64,000 nt of DNA from positions 34,277,501 to 34,341,500 of the forward strand of contig NC_090698.1 of NCBI RefSeq assembly GCF_040954835.1, given 5' to 3'. Positions 1 through 10,337 of this stretch are shown here, in pieces. The notes beneath the pieces were generated by a model. That model saw only the letters and a list, made by a program, of their open reading frames with translations. It had not been told where the DNA came from and made no database searches. Each line of letters starts with the position of its first letter. The stretch's first letter is position 1. Source of the DNA: Lepisosteus oculatus (lineage: Eukaryota > Chordata > Actinopteri > Semionotiformes > Lepisosteidae). The position numbers and the translations under genes are program-made.

Positions 1-207
1 TGACTCCCTCTCGCACTCCAAAACATACTGGTAAGTTAATTGGTTTATGGGAAAACTGGCCCTGGTGTGTGTGTGTTTGTGTCTGTCTGTCCTGTGATGG
101 ACTGGCGCTATGTCCAGGGTGTATTCTGCCTTGTGTCCGTTGCTTACTGGGATAGGCTCCAAATCCTCTGTACTGGATAAAGAGATTAGAAATGGAAGTA
201 AAGGCAC
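1..207 (+). repeat. tRNA-SINE tail with L2-like 3' end (truncated at window edge)
   Basis: The sequence runs from gactccctc, through the TG-rich stretch and the ggactggcgctatgtccagg block, to ggataggctcc and tggataaagagattag. It matches the downstream three quarters of the full SINE at 28005-28335. The ggataggctcc block is the L2-type LINE tail shared by many fish SINEs. Confidence 0.75.
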
Positions 208-480
208 TGTGTGGATGGAACTATACACAGTGTTAGAAACCCACTATGAAATGGCAGCATCTCACTGAGAATGAAATATTTTATAGTGCTGGCTTAAGGA
301 AACAGCCTTTCCACCTCTCTTGCACATCAGTATCCATACCTAGATATTTAAACAAATTGCCTCTAATTATAAACATCTTAATATGCTGGCTCTGTGGATC
401 CGCATCAGCTATGTTTGCCCATTCCTTCAATTCATGTGCAGAAACTAAGAACTAGAGAAATCAAGAAAGGCTTTTTTTCT
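208..480 (+). repeat. Dispersed repeat A, copy 1
   Basis: A stretch found three times in the window: here, inverted at about 1620-1880, and at about 28335-28620. It has an accidental open frame (about 69 codons) that recurs with the DNA, so I regard the frame as a by-product of the repeat and not a gene. This copy jumps directly from the end of A into LINE sequence at about 440-480, skipping about 340 bp present in the 28-kb copy. Confidence 0.7.
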
Positions 481-484
481 AGAA

Positions 485-665
485 TTAATAAATGCACATC
501 CTGTTCACTGGGGAAATTAAATCCACACTGAGCAATCTTCAATATGTTCAGAATATGACAGCAAGAATCCTATCAGGGATGCATTACATCTGTTTTCAAG
601 TCCTTGCACTGGTTACCTATCAGATTTCGAGTCAACTTCAAAATCCTTATCCTCCTTATATACTG
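485..665 (+). repeat. L2/Rex-type LINE fragment, C-terminal RT region
   Basis: One frame here reads QYVQNMTARIL, and the homologous copy at 29000-29150 reads MHWLPIRFRVNFKIL. This is the conserved segment downstream of the reverse transcriptase in L2/Rex/CR1-type LINEs. The fragment is cut at 665 by repeat R2 and carries no intact ORF. Confidence 0.7.
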
Positions 666-1084
666 TCCTACAACTGTTATTATTGATCACCGAATTATTG
701 TACTTGACATGACTTCATTCAGCCTTTCCTGAACGTCTATGACAGGCAGAGAGAGTGATGTTTCTGGTGCGATCTTTTGCAGCTGACATTTCACTGTTTT
801 AAACGAACAAGAAATTAGATTGCTCATAAATCACTTATTCTATATAAACACAGCGTAATTGCCCTCCGAAAATCCTCTTTTTCTTGTTCGTTTTAGAGAC
901 CTTGATCGAAACTGATTTTAGATGTCAGAAAGGATTTATTTTCTCTGTATTTCCTACATTGCTTTGTCGAGATTTTAACTTTATATCTAACTTTATATCT
1001 AGGCTCAGATTTCAACTATAAATCGTACAGTAATTAATAGCAGTAAATACTGATGTTTTGCGCCCTCCTACCACAAAAATATAT
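666..1084 (+). repeat. Repeat R2, copy 1 (about 420 bp, unclassified)
   Basis: Nearly identical to 31788-32210 from gtcctacaactg at the left to ccaccacaaaa-like sequence at the right. It contains a ctatataaacacag TATA-like motif and a duplicated tttatatctaac unit. A diverged inverted relative is seen at about 4010-4200. The class is not recognised; a solo LTR or a non-autonomous DNA element are both possible. Confidence 0.7.
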
Positions 1085-1445
1085 GTTTAAAAAAATGTCA
1101 TGTTCCCATAAAAAAGTCATGCCTTGGAGTATAGACCCCCAAAGGAATGCCATAGACTCAAACTGCAAAATAAACACATACAGAAAGAAAGTATTTGTAT
1201 TGTAATTGCAAATCCTGGTACTGTATGAGTGATTGGTATGACTTTCTCATTACAAATCTCTTATTAAAATTTAAATTTCTATGTAACTCCAGGTCAGAAC
1301 AGAGAAAATGTAACTGCCTTAAGGAGTTTACGATTATGAAAAATAGAAGGATAAGCATGATACGTATATCTTCTGTCATTTTCTAAGTCATGTTACTGAG
1401 CACCAAATCTTATTGAGAATATGAATCCATTTGAGGTTTATACCA

Positions 1446-1480
1446 TTAAAGTAACGGTTTATTCCATGCTGAAAATGTTT
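1446..1480 (-). repeat. Fragment of the hairpin retroelement (Penelope-like candidate)
   Basis: ggtttattccatgctgaaaa on the plus strand is the reverse complement of the cagcatggaataaacc end seen at 10448-10465 and 23540-23560. Only the terminal arm is preserved here. Confidence 0.5.
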
Positions 1481-1599
1481 GTACCAGACTTTTTTGAGGC
1501 CTGTTTAATTGTGTCTGAAGTCTGATGTTGTAAATTTTATTGTTAAAAAAATCCATGAAAATGTCACTACTAAAGTTAGCTGGTACTGTTGGTATTGTA

Positions 1600-2047
1600 A
1601 GTGGCAAGTAGAGCTCATATTTTAGATTTTGTGTAGTTGCTAGCGTTGAACTGTGTATTGGATGCACATGAATTGAAGGAATGGGCAAACATGGCTGATG
1701 CGGATCCACAGAGCCAGCATATTAAGATGTTTATAATTAGAGGCAATTTGTTTAAATAACTAGGTATGGATACTGATGTGCAAGAGAGGTGGAAAGGCTG
1801 TTTCCTTAAGCCAGCACTATAAAATGTTTTATTCTCAGTGAGATGCTGCCATTTCATAGTGGGTTTCTAACACTGTGTATAGTTCCATCCACACAGTGCC
1901 TTTACTTCCATCCATTTCTAATCTCTTTATCCAGTACAGAGGATTTGGAGCCTATCACAGTAAGCGACGGACACAAGGCAGAATACACCCTGGACATAGC
2001 GCCAGTCCATCACAGGACAGACAGACACAAACACACACACACCAGGG
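1600..2047 (-). repeat. Inverted copy of repeat A plus SINE tail
   Basis: The reverse complement of this stretch follows 57-440 almost base for base: the SINE tail lies at about 1880-2047 and repeat A at about 1620-1880. It forms a 0.4-kb inverted repeat with the left end of the window, spaced by about 1.2 kb. At 2047 it joins LINE sequence in the opposite orientation. Confidence 0.8.
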
Positions 2048-2720
2048 CCAGTTTAAATCTAACCTCAGAACCTTTCTTTTCAGAAGACTTAGTGTCTGTA
2101 TCTGCTTCATTTTCTAATTTTGGTAGCAGCTCTAACTGCTTGTCTTCCTTATATGCATTTACTTTGTAATCTGTGGTCCTTTTATCTGTTTTTACATCTA
2201 CTGTATTGCTTTGAGATGCCACCTTTAATGGTGATATATCAAATAAAGTTTTTTATTATTGTTATAGGGAAACATGATCAGATTTTCCCTGGTTCAGAAA
2301 AAAAGATCTAAAGTATACTAGTTTGTCACTCTTCTCATTCCCTTTGCTAAATGACTTTTCATACTAATCTGATCAATCTAACTGCCAGTTTTCTGTGCTT
2401 TCTCTATCCTGTTAGATTTGCAATTATTCTGAAAATTTTCATCTTGAAATAACTCATTTCTAAATACCTTTTTCACTGTTAACATCTTGCAGCAACTCTG
2501 CAACAAAATATACACTCTGACAGTTCATCCTGCTACCAACATTAAATAAAACAAATCTTAAGATTTCTATATTTATGTCTTTATTTAGTGGTTTCATTAG
2601 TGACAAAGGCTAAACTTTCTTGGAAAAATGTCCAAATGTCTTTTATGTGTTGCGGAAAAAACTGACTTGCTTTAACAAAATATGTTTACAAATCCTTTCA
2701 CCTGGCATTTTCGTAGTTAG
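2048..2720 (+). repeat. LINE 3' end (L2/Rex-type) and downstream repeated DNA
   Basis: Starts in a frame reading KSNLRTFLFRRLS, the usual last residues of an L2/Rex-type LINE ORF2. It ends its UTR with gctttgagatgccacctttaatgg and aaataaag, the common LINE tail. The following bases to about 2720 match 29500-29940, so this arrangement is repeated as a longer block. Confidence 0.7.
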
Positions 2721-2756
2721 AAATTATGGAACGCTCTGTTAAAAGCAAGGGAGTTT

Positions 2757-3349
2757 TTATAATAATAATAATAATTGCTTACACTTATATAGCGCTTTTC
2801 TGGACACTCCACTCAAAGCGCTTTACAGGTAATGGGGACTCCCCTCCACCACCACCAATGTGCAGCATCCACCTGGATGATGTGATGGCAGCCTTAGTGC
2901 GCCAGAACACTCACCACACATCAGCTATCAGTGGGGAGGAGAGCAGAGTAATGTAGCCAATTCATAGAGGGGGATTATTAGGAGGCCATGATTGGTAAAG
3001 GCCAGGGGGGAAATTTGGCCAGGACACCGGGGTTACACCCCTACTCTTTTCGAGAAGCGCCCTGGGATTTTTAATGACCACAGAGAGTCAGGACCTCGGT
3101 TTACGTCTCATCCGAAGGACGGCGCCTGTTTACAGTATAGTGTCCCCGTCACTATACTGGGGCATTAGGACCCACATGGACCACAGGGTGAGCGCCCCCT
3201 GCTGGCCCCACTAACACCTCTTCCAGCAGCAACCTTAGTTTTTCCCAGGAGGTCCCCCATCCAGGTACTGACCAGGCTCACACCTGCTTAGCTTCAGTGG
3301 GTTGCCAGTTGTGAGTTGCAGGGTGATATGGCTGCTGACTGTATGTCCG
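2757..3349 (-). repeat. 5S-rRNA-derived SINE (SINE3 type), copy 1, near full length
   Basis: Read on the minus strand it begins with a 5S-like head (gaagctaagcagg, then cctggtcagtacctggatgg). These are the internal A-box and C-box regions of 5S rRNA, which recruit RNA polymerase III. A body of about 450 bp follows, ending in the aagcgctttgagtgg / agcgctatataagtg tail and a (TAA)n run. A, C and intermediate elements are recognisable, although the head is diverged from true 5S RNA. SINE3 classification follows established knowledge of 5S-derived SINEs. Confidence 0.88.
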
Positions 3350-3360
3350 TTGCAGTTCTT

Positions 3361-3655
3361 TTGCAACATGAATATAATTGTATCGTTATTAATTTCTTGA
3401 GATACGCGATTCCATATTATATTCCCTTTTAATCAAATTCTAAAAGTATGCTTGTTGACTCCGGTATCGCGTTAGTTAAAGACTTCGATGCTTAAAATGT
3501 TTAGGGAGAAATGGAATACTGGTGTGTATGTTTCCTTTAAAGTACCGAGACCAGCCATATACTGTATGTTTAAGTTCCAAAATTAATATCATTTATGGAC
3601 TTCACACGCGTTGCAGTATGCTCCTATTCTTTTTATGCTCAGGCACTAAGTAAAA
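3361..3655 (+). repeat. Repeat R1, copy 1
   Basis: From ttcttgagatacgcgattcc through ggagaaatggaatactgg to ttatgctcag. It is almost identical to 4911-5180, and diverged copies lie at 36728-37040 (inverted) and 38372-38765. The class is not recognised. Confidence 0.75.
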
Positions 3656-4764
3656 GGAGATGCTTCATATTGCTTGACTAATTTTAAAAACTACGTTATA
3701 AATGCAGACGCTCCCTCCGTGCGCTGCTCTGGTGCGCCGGCTCTTACACAGTGCCTGTCTGCCGTAAGCGTTACAATATACATACCCAACACTGCTTGTA
3801 CCCATCTGTCATGCAAATAAAACACCTTGAATTGAATTGAATTGAGGGGAGAAGGGGGGAATACTAAAGCCAATACTGGCTCAATACCCTCAATGGGCTT
3901 TGATGTGCTAATGCGTTGGTTTAACAGTCCGGGTGTGGCAGGCTTCCAATGTCAACTCGACTCGATTGGAAGACAATGAACGTATTTTAGCCCTAAATGA
4001 ATTAATAGCAAACATGGTTTACATAAAATACATTTTTCCAAGAAAGTTTATAATAATACGATCTATAGTTGAAATCTGAGCCTACTGTAAATATAAAGGA
4101 AAAGCATTTTCAGAGAGCAATCACGCTGTGTTTATGTCGAAAAAGCGATTAGGTTTATGAGCAATCTAATTACCTATTCGCTTAAAACGCTATATAAAAT
4201 AAAGTTTATTTAGAGATGAATGATCAGTGTCGCAGTTTAAATAATGGGATTCAGGAAACTAACACACAGCGCCACCGGATTTAATAACAAAATAAAAACG
4301 CTATAAAATAATGTGACTAGGCACAGAAAAAGTTTACAGCACAGTACAATAATAAATGCTGACCATGACTTTAGAAGCATAAATTACCTTACACTCAATT
4401 TAAACACAAGCTGTCTTTCTGTATGAACCTCTAAGCTGGTTCATACAGAAAATGTAGAAATGCATTAGCCTGATTATGATTAAAAAACACATAATTAAAC
4501 ACGCGTTTGCGATTTAAATCATAACACGATTTAAATCAATATAAATGTTTATATTGTAACACATACTGTCCAGCCTCCATTTTTCTATAAAAATTTACTG
4601 TGTTGCACACACACACAATAGAAGCAGGAACCGCTGTCAGAAGGGAAGATATGTTCAAAATATCGTAAATATCGATCATGTTGCGATATTTTGAAATATA
4701 AAAGTCATTTGATTGTCCATAATATCGTTTACCTATTTTTTCGAAGAAATGTTTGTTAAAAGAA
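3656..4764 (+). other. 5' flank, no gene recognised
   Basis: Contains a short (TTGAA)n run at about 3825-3845, which looks like a LINE/SINE tail. A weak inverted match to repeat R2 covers about 4010-4200, and AT-rich DNA fills the rest. No coding signal is supported. Confidence 0.4.
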
Positions 4765-4850
4765 AAGTCCAGCACCAACTGGATTCGAACACACAACCTG
4801 CCAGTTGGTAGTCACGCACCTAGACCAGTAGGCTACAAGACAGCTCGCAT
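4765..4850 (-). repeat. tRNA-like segment, antisense to adjacent repeat R1
   Basis: On the minus strand it reads tagcctactggtctagg (A-box-like), then gtgtgttcgaatccag (B-box-like, GTTCGAATCC). The acceptor stem does not pair, so it is a tRNA-derived repeat segment and not a functional tRNA. A homologous segment in the same relative position lies at 37095-37200. Confidence 0.5.
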
Positions 4851-4910
4851 GAACAGGCAGGCGAAACAGCCCTACACAGCCCTGTCGCAGCACACGGATA
4901 TAATCATACC

Positions 4911-5180
4911 GTTATTAAATTCTTGAGATACGCGATTCCATATTAGATTCCCTTTTAATCAAATTCTAAAAGTATGCTTGTTGACTCCGGTATCACGTTA
5001 GTTAAAGACTTCGAAGCTTACAATGTTTAGGGAGAAATGGAATACTGGTGTGTATGTTTTCTTTAAAGTACCGAGACCAGCCATATACTGTATGTCTAAG
5101 TTTCAAAATTAATATCGTTTATGGCCTTCACACGCGTTACAGTATGCTCCTATTCTTTTTATGCTCAGCTACTAAGATTT
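4911..5180 (+). repeat. Repeat R1, copy 2
   Basis: Direct repeat of 3361-3655, about 1.55 kb away. It is followed at 5185-5409 by sequence related to the LINE-like part at 38865-39290. The order tRNA-like segment, R1, LINE-like part is the same as around 37-39 kb. Confidence 0.75.
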
Positions 5181-5184
5181 CCCT

Positions 5185-5409
5185 TCAGTGGTAAAATTCA
5201 ATATCTACAACGGGCACAGTAAAGATGTTTACAGTAAGTCTTTCTACGACAGACCAATGGACCACGAGTGCCCCTGTCGGTCAACCAATCACGCACCGCG
5301 GTATTTTGCGTCATCGCGCGTTACGATGCACGACGCCGTAACCAATTACCTCCGGTTCGTGTCTGTACCGCGCACTTTGAATGGCTGCATCTGTATAGAG
5401 AATTTTTAA
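5185..5409 (+). repeat. Fragment related to the CR1/L2-like LINE 3' part
   Basis: Shares ccacgagtgcccctgtcgg, caccgcggta and cactttgaatggctgcatc with 38865-39010 and 42355-42490, in the same order. It ends where the others continue into the LINE-like ORF. Confidence 0.55.
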
Positions 5410-5642
5410 GAAGGCAAATCAGAGACTGTTTTTAATTAAAAGATTCAAGACTTTAAATGTTATTCCAAATGTCATACTATTTATTTTAATCCTTGTTTTT
5501 GTTCTTGAATGTGTGGAATGGGTTGTATATCTAACCTATTAATTGCTACTTCAAAGTGACTGCTAGCCTAAACAACAGTACATGGTTTCCATTATATGAT
5601 AAAGTGCCATTTAAGTGCTTATTCAACAATGGTTCATACATT

Positions 5643-6126
5643 AGCAATAATTATAATAATTGCTTACACTTATATAGCGCTTTTCTGGACACTCCACTCA
5701 AAGCGCTTTACAGGTAATGGGGTCTCCCCTCCACCACCACCAATGTGCAGCATCCACCTGGATGATGCGACAGCAGCCATAGTGCGCCAGAACGCTCACC
5801 ACACATCAGCTATTAGTGGGGAGGAGAGCAGAGAGTTATGAAGCCAATTCATAGAGGGGGATTATTAGGAGGCCATGATTGGTAAGGGCCAATGGGAAAT
5901 TTGGCCAGGACGCCGGGGTTACACCCCTACTCTTTTCGAGAAACACCCTGGGATTTTTAATGACCACAGAGAGTCAGGACCTCGGTTTTATGTCTCATCC
6001 GAAGGACGGCTCCAGTTTTACAGTATAGTGTCCCCATCACTATACTGGGGCATTAGGACCCACGTGGACCACAGGGTGAGTGCCCCCTGCTGGCCCCACT
6101 AACACCTCTTCCAGCAGCAACCTTAA
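5643..6126 (-). repeat. 5S-derived SINE, copy 2 (5S head missing)
   Basis: The body and tail are as in copy 1, but the element stops at cttccagcagcaacctta, exactly before the 5S-like head. It was probably 5'-truncated at insertion, as expected for target-primed reverse transcription. Confidence 0.88.
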
Positions 6127-6147
6127 TATAGTGTTAAAAGAAATTTA

Positions 6148-7025
6148 GTTGTGAGAGTTTTTGAACCCTCTGGAATTATATGGATTTTTGCATGAAATGT
6201 CCCTAAATGTGATCTGATCTTTATCTAAGTCATAATAATAAATAAAAACATTATTTAACATACACAAAATTTTACAATGCCATATCTTTATTGAACAAAT
6301 GGTTTAAACAATCAAGGTAATTGATGGAAAATGTATGTGAACCCTTATATTTAGGAACAAGTGGAACCTCCTTTATTGACAATAACCTCAACAAAACACT
6401 TTCTGTAGCTGCTGATCAGACCTGCGCAGTGGCTAGGAGGTATTTTGGCCCATTCCTCTATACAAAACTGTTTCAGTTCATGTATATTTTTGGGATGTCT
6501 CGCTTGACCAGCCTGCTTCAAATCACGCCACAGCATTTCAATGGGATTGAGGTCAGGACTCTGACTTGGCCATTCTAAAATATGGAATTTCTTCTGTTTC
6601 AGCCACTCTGTTGTTGATTTACCCCTGTGTTTTGGATCATTGTCCTGTTGCATGACCCAACTTCTTTTGAGTTTTAGATCAAAGACAGACGCCCTGACAT
6701 TCTGCTGTAGAATTTTCTGATACAACTTGGAATTAATTGGTCCCTCAATGATTGCAAGCCATCCAGGCCCTGAGGCAGCACAGCAGCCCTACACCATTAT
6801 ACTCCCTCCACCATGCTTCACAGTTGGGATAAGGTTTTGGTGTTGGTATGCATTGTTTTGTTTTCTCCAAACATAACGCTGTGTACATTTACCAAAAAGT
6901 TAAACTTTTGTCTCATCTGTCCACAGAAAATTGTTCAAGTAGTGCTGTGGAACATCCAGGTGGTTTTTAGCAAATTTGAGACGGGCAGCAATGTCTTTTT
7001 TTGGAGAGCAGTTTCAAGGTTCAAT
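6148..7025 (-). pseudogene. Tc1/mariner transposase relic
   Basis: The minus-strand frame at 6725-6351 contains QQDNDPKH and WPSQSPDLNPIEMLW, holding the second Asp and the Glu of the Tc1 DDE catalytic triad with the usual 34-residue spacing. Further upstream a WTDET motif (first Asp) is followed at once by a stop, and HGGGSIMV is followed by a second stop. The N-terminal helix-turn-helix DNA-binding part is missing. The left side (6148-6350) resembles a Tc1 terminal region with a gaaccctctggaatt-type end. Non-functional. Confidence 0.85.
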
Positions 7026-7141
7026 GGCGTTACTTTGTCAGTTTAGGATTTTGAATACTTGGATCAGATCTTCTCATAGTCTTCCCTTCTTATTACTAAA
7101 AAGTTTCAGTTTTTTAACACAGTGTAAAACATTCCTTCAAG

Positions 7142-7440
7142 TCAGTGAATGTATCTTGTTTCTCTTCTTTTGAATTCCCCAACAGCCATATATTTCTGAA
7201 ATAAGGCAAAACAATTGTATACTGTACAATATTCTAAATGTGGTCTTATAAGCGCATTATACAATTTTAACAGAACATTCCTTAATTTCAATTCAACATT
7301 CTTAACTAAATCTTTTAACATTTTATTTGCCCATTTTATAGCTTCCCCACATTGTCTAGAAGGCATAAATAATAAATCAACAAAAATGTATTTTCTGAAA
7401 GTAGTTTCTGCAAGCTCAGCATTTACCATTTTGTATTTAT
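7142..7440 (-). pseudogene. CR1/L2-type LINE reverse-transcriptase fragment
   Basis: The minus frame includes LKLYNALIRPHLEYC, the signature just downstream of the palm domain in CR1/L2 LINEs. It is followed by a decayed continuation ending FKRRETRYIH. There are no flanking ORF parts, so this is an isolated relic. Confidence 0.65.
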
Positions 7441-8340
7441 AGTTTTGTTTTTATTACCTGCATGCAACACCTCCACTTTTTTATAGTTAATATCATCTTC
7501 CAGGTGCTTTCCCAGTCTTGAATTTTGTCTTAATCTTTTTGAATTTCATTTGTTGTTTCTACAATGTTTGCTCTTTGCCCTATTTTCTGTGAACCTCACT
7601 ACAGTGCTTTACTAGGTATACAAGAATCAAGATCATTAATATGAATCAGAAAGAAAAGTGATCCTAATACATACCCACTTACTGCATCATCTCAATTTGA
7701 GAATTCACCCCTTATCATGTACATATGCAGTAATCTTCAGTAAAGGATCCATTACAGAGCTCTTTGAAGTCTGTATTTTCAATATTTCTGCACCTTCTCA
7801 TGGAACAAAATAACCTTACCTACAAATAGAAAAAGAATGTTACTGAGCACCTTAATCTCTTCAATACGAGTAGAGACCAGAGAGCCTTCGCCAAGACATA
7901 TGACAAATCAGTTTGCAGCACCTCCTCTTAAACCTGTAGTGGTACTGTGACACCTCTCTCGTGTTTTTTTCTTGTACAACGGAGGTGGGGTGCAAATCTA
8001 AAAGTAAGCTTCCTCATAAGATCAAGTTACTGCTAGACAGGTTTTAACAATGTTCTCTTGGTAACCTGAGGTATCGGTGGATTAGTATTTTTTTCCCCTG
8101 GATACCAATCCCCTTGATTTTCTGAATTGCTGACATTGATCTTTAAAATGGTTAAAAGCGACAAACTTATTAAAATGTATACTCTTTATCAGCATGCTAT
8201 CATGCCACGTATTCTTTAACAGCAAGCTGCTGTTTCATTAGACCTTAATATCTATGAAAACAAAACACACCTCTAGAATATGAATACACATTGCACATCA
8301 CACATCACACAGCCCTTTGTCTCTTCCTGGGAAAGATGCT
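7441..8340 (+). other. 5' flank, nothing specific recognised
   Basis: AT-rich DNA without a supported gene. Some bases around 7620-7700 look like old LINE-related sequence, but I cannot place them. Confidence 0.3.
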
Positions 8341-8360
8341 CCCCCCCCCCCCCCCCCCCC
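8341..8360 (+). repeat. Poly-C tract
   Basis: An uninterrupted run of about 20 cytosines, preceded by tgctc and followed by acaaaa, about 280 bp upstream of the TMEM38B start codon. Such runs are length-variable and can form four-stranded structures on the G-rich strand. Confidence 0.9.
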
Positions 8361-8364
8361 ACAA

Positions 8365-8639
8365 AAAACACGTGATCCGCCACGCACCCAGTGGCTCATG
8401 CTCTGCTTACGAAAGCTGCAAAGCATTCGAAGTGTGCGGAAGCGCTTGGACAGGCCGATGTGAAACAAGGAAGAGGAGTACAAACACAGCTGTTGGTGGT
8501 TTGTCACCAGATCCGGGCGCTGCATAGGGAGTACGTGGTCTTGGATTAACGTGTCCTTCTTCTCAGCTGATGCGAACGGCTGCAGTGAAACTCGATCTCA
8601 CATTTAAAGGAAGAGAACACTGGAGGCAGAACAAGAAGG
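8365..8639 (+). promoter_or_regulatory. TMEM38B: Probable TMEM38B promoter and 5' UTR
   Basis: This stretch just upstream of the start codon is richer in GC and CpG than the flanking AT-rich DNA. That fits a weak CpG-type promoter, but no TATA box or transcription start can be assigned by eye. A cctttcttctcag-like pyrimidine tract ending at about 8562 could be a splice acceptor of an upstream non-coding exon. An ATG at 8570 opens a 60-codon out-of-frame ORF that overlaps the start codon and would act as an upstream ORF if transcribed. Position-based inference. Confidence 0.4.
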
Positions 8640-8763
8640 ATGGATTTATTCGCTTTAATGAGTCTGGACGAGCTGTCCCTGCGGATGTCCCAGCTCTCTA
8701 TGTATCCCCTTTTCGATATGGCACATTACATTGTCTCAGCAATGGCACTTAAGGAGCAGCCAG
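8640..8763 (+). CDS. TMEM38B: TMEM38B (TRIC-B) coding exon 1
   Basis: TRIC-B is a homotrimeric monovalent-cation channel of the sarco/endoplasmic reticulum that supplies counter-ion current during calcium release; loss of the human gene causes osteogenesis imperfecta type XIV (established knowledge). This exon gives residues 1-41 plus one base of codon 42. The ATG has A at -3 and G at +4, a strong Kozak context. The segment DELSLRMSQLSMYPLFD followed by an AHYIVSAMAL helix matches the family N-terminus and first membrane segment. The donor is cag/gtaaac. The phase-1 junction forms a glycine with exon 2, giving the conserved KEQPG turn. TMEM38B fits better than TMEM38A because of the AHYIVS and KEQPG pattern. 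The whole gene has coding exons 1-5 in this window (224 residues) and lacks its last exon. Confidence 0.93.
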
Positions 8764-8832
8764 GTAAACATTTGAAAATATATAATATAAATATCAAAAT
8801 ATGTATATCGGCTGGTTTTGATGTTAACTCGT

Positions 8833-8835
<3 letters not shown>

Positions 8836-8864
<29 letters not shown>

Positions 8865-8970
8865 TGCTTACACTTATATAGCGCTTTTCTGGGCACTCCA
8901 TTCAAAGCGCTTTACAGGTAATGGGGACTCCCCTCCACCACCACCAATGTGCAGCATCCACCTGGGTGTA
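8836..8970 (-). repeat. 5S-derived SINE, copy 3 (3' tail fragment) with TAA microsatellite
   Basis: A run of about nine TAA units, the cttatatagcgcttttctgg tail and the first part of the body, broken off at gcagcatccacctgg. It lies about 70 bp inside intron 1 of TMEM38B. Confidence 0.85.
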
Positions 8971-10337
8971 GGTTAAAAATCCACACTTTTTAGTTATTTA
9001 AATGAATAAATCGCTTAATTCTTTCCAGTATTATCTGGACTTGGAATACATTTCTTTTCCTGTTTCGTATTCAAATTCTCCATATTACAACATTCTTGAA
9101 AGCATATGTAAATAAGCATAAACTGGCATGGAAGCAGTATTGGTTAATGTAATAAAACGAACTTTTTAGTTATATACAATATAATTATTTGGATATAAAA
9201 TGTATAGCATAAGTAAGTAAATATTACAAGTCGGAAAATATACTTTAAAATCATTTCCAGGTATGCATACCAGCAGGTCCACAGGTCATAAACTACATTA
9301 CTTTTTAAACCGTTGGTAGATTGACTACACAGATAGGAAGAAAGTAACTGCCAATATGACCCCTACACGAAGAGACATGCATGAAAAGCTACAGATGTAA
9401 CTAAGATCTAAACTATCTAGCCTAAATTCCTTTTTTTTCTAGCCTTAATTCCTATTGAAATCTGGTTTGAAAAGATCCGTTTACGCTGAAATGGTTTTGG
9501 TCTAAATATACCAAAGCGTATTGCGCACGCATCGTGAATATAGAGAAGGCGTTTGTGGTACAAGCACACTTAAACTAGTTATTGTTCAACATAGCTGTTA
9601 TTGCTAAGACCATATACGAAAATAAAGATTGTAAAAACTGCTATTAATGATTGTTAATATTATATGCTTTGATTAGACGTCAGAAAAATAGTGTACTATT
9701 TTAAGAAATGTGAGGAGATGATAAGTGGTTTCTCTTTTTGCTTGAAAATAGACATATGTTAAGGACTTTAAAGCAAATTTGTATGAAACATTGGATTTGT
9801 ATCATTTTCATGTGGGCATTAAACATTATCATAATAAGACTGTTTCCATTTGCAGTTGTAAACATTGAAGAAAATCAATGGTGTTTGAAAATATAGGAAA
9901 ATAGTAGCAGTACATAATGTGGTCTATAATATCTGTGTTAAATCCTAAGATCTTTGTTTGGAAAGATCACTGGAGACATGGAGTTCCGATTTCTTCAGGA
10001 AGAATGATTTTTGAAAAACACAACAAACTTTAGGATACTTGTAATAAAAATTTAATACAAAATAAAGCCTAGTTTTAGTTCAGAACCATTAATAGGACTG
10101 TAGTGCAGCATTCTTAAGACAACAGTTAAATACCTTCCAATATATCACAGTATTCTGCATCATACAATCCTATTTCCTGCATTTCTTGGCATATTAGTTC
10201 ATAGCACAGTCCTATTGCTGTTTTCTACCTGAATTTCAGATTATTTAAAATATCAAATTTAGCTACAACAGTGTGTAGTTTCTTGGTAAACGCTTTCCTG
10301 CATTATTCTTCAAAATCAAACCATTCCCACTAATGTT
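8971..10337 (+). other. TMEM38B intron 1, no feature recognised
   Basis: AT-rich, apparently unique intronic DNA. No coding, RNA or transposon signature was found on either strand. Confidence 0.4.

Noticed and set aside
246..455. A frame starting MKWQHLTEN that recurs at 1615-1857 (minus) and 28381-28662
   Set aside because: It recurs because the DNA is a repeat. Copies differ by frameshifts and premature ends, and no conserved protein motif is seen. I do not call a gene.
4765..4850. Possible tRNA gene on the minus strand
   Set aside because: B-box-like and A-box-like parts are present, but acceptor and anticodon stems do not pair. It is better read as tRNA-derived repeat.
8298..8525. Minus-strand frame with a poly-glycine run, and plus-strand frame with a proline run
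   Set aside because: Both result from the poly-C tract at 8341-8360 and show no protein features.
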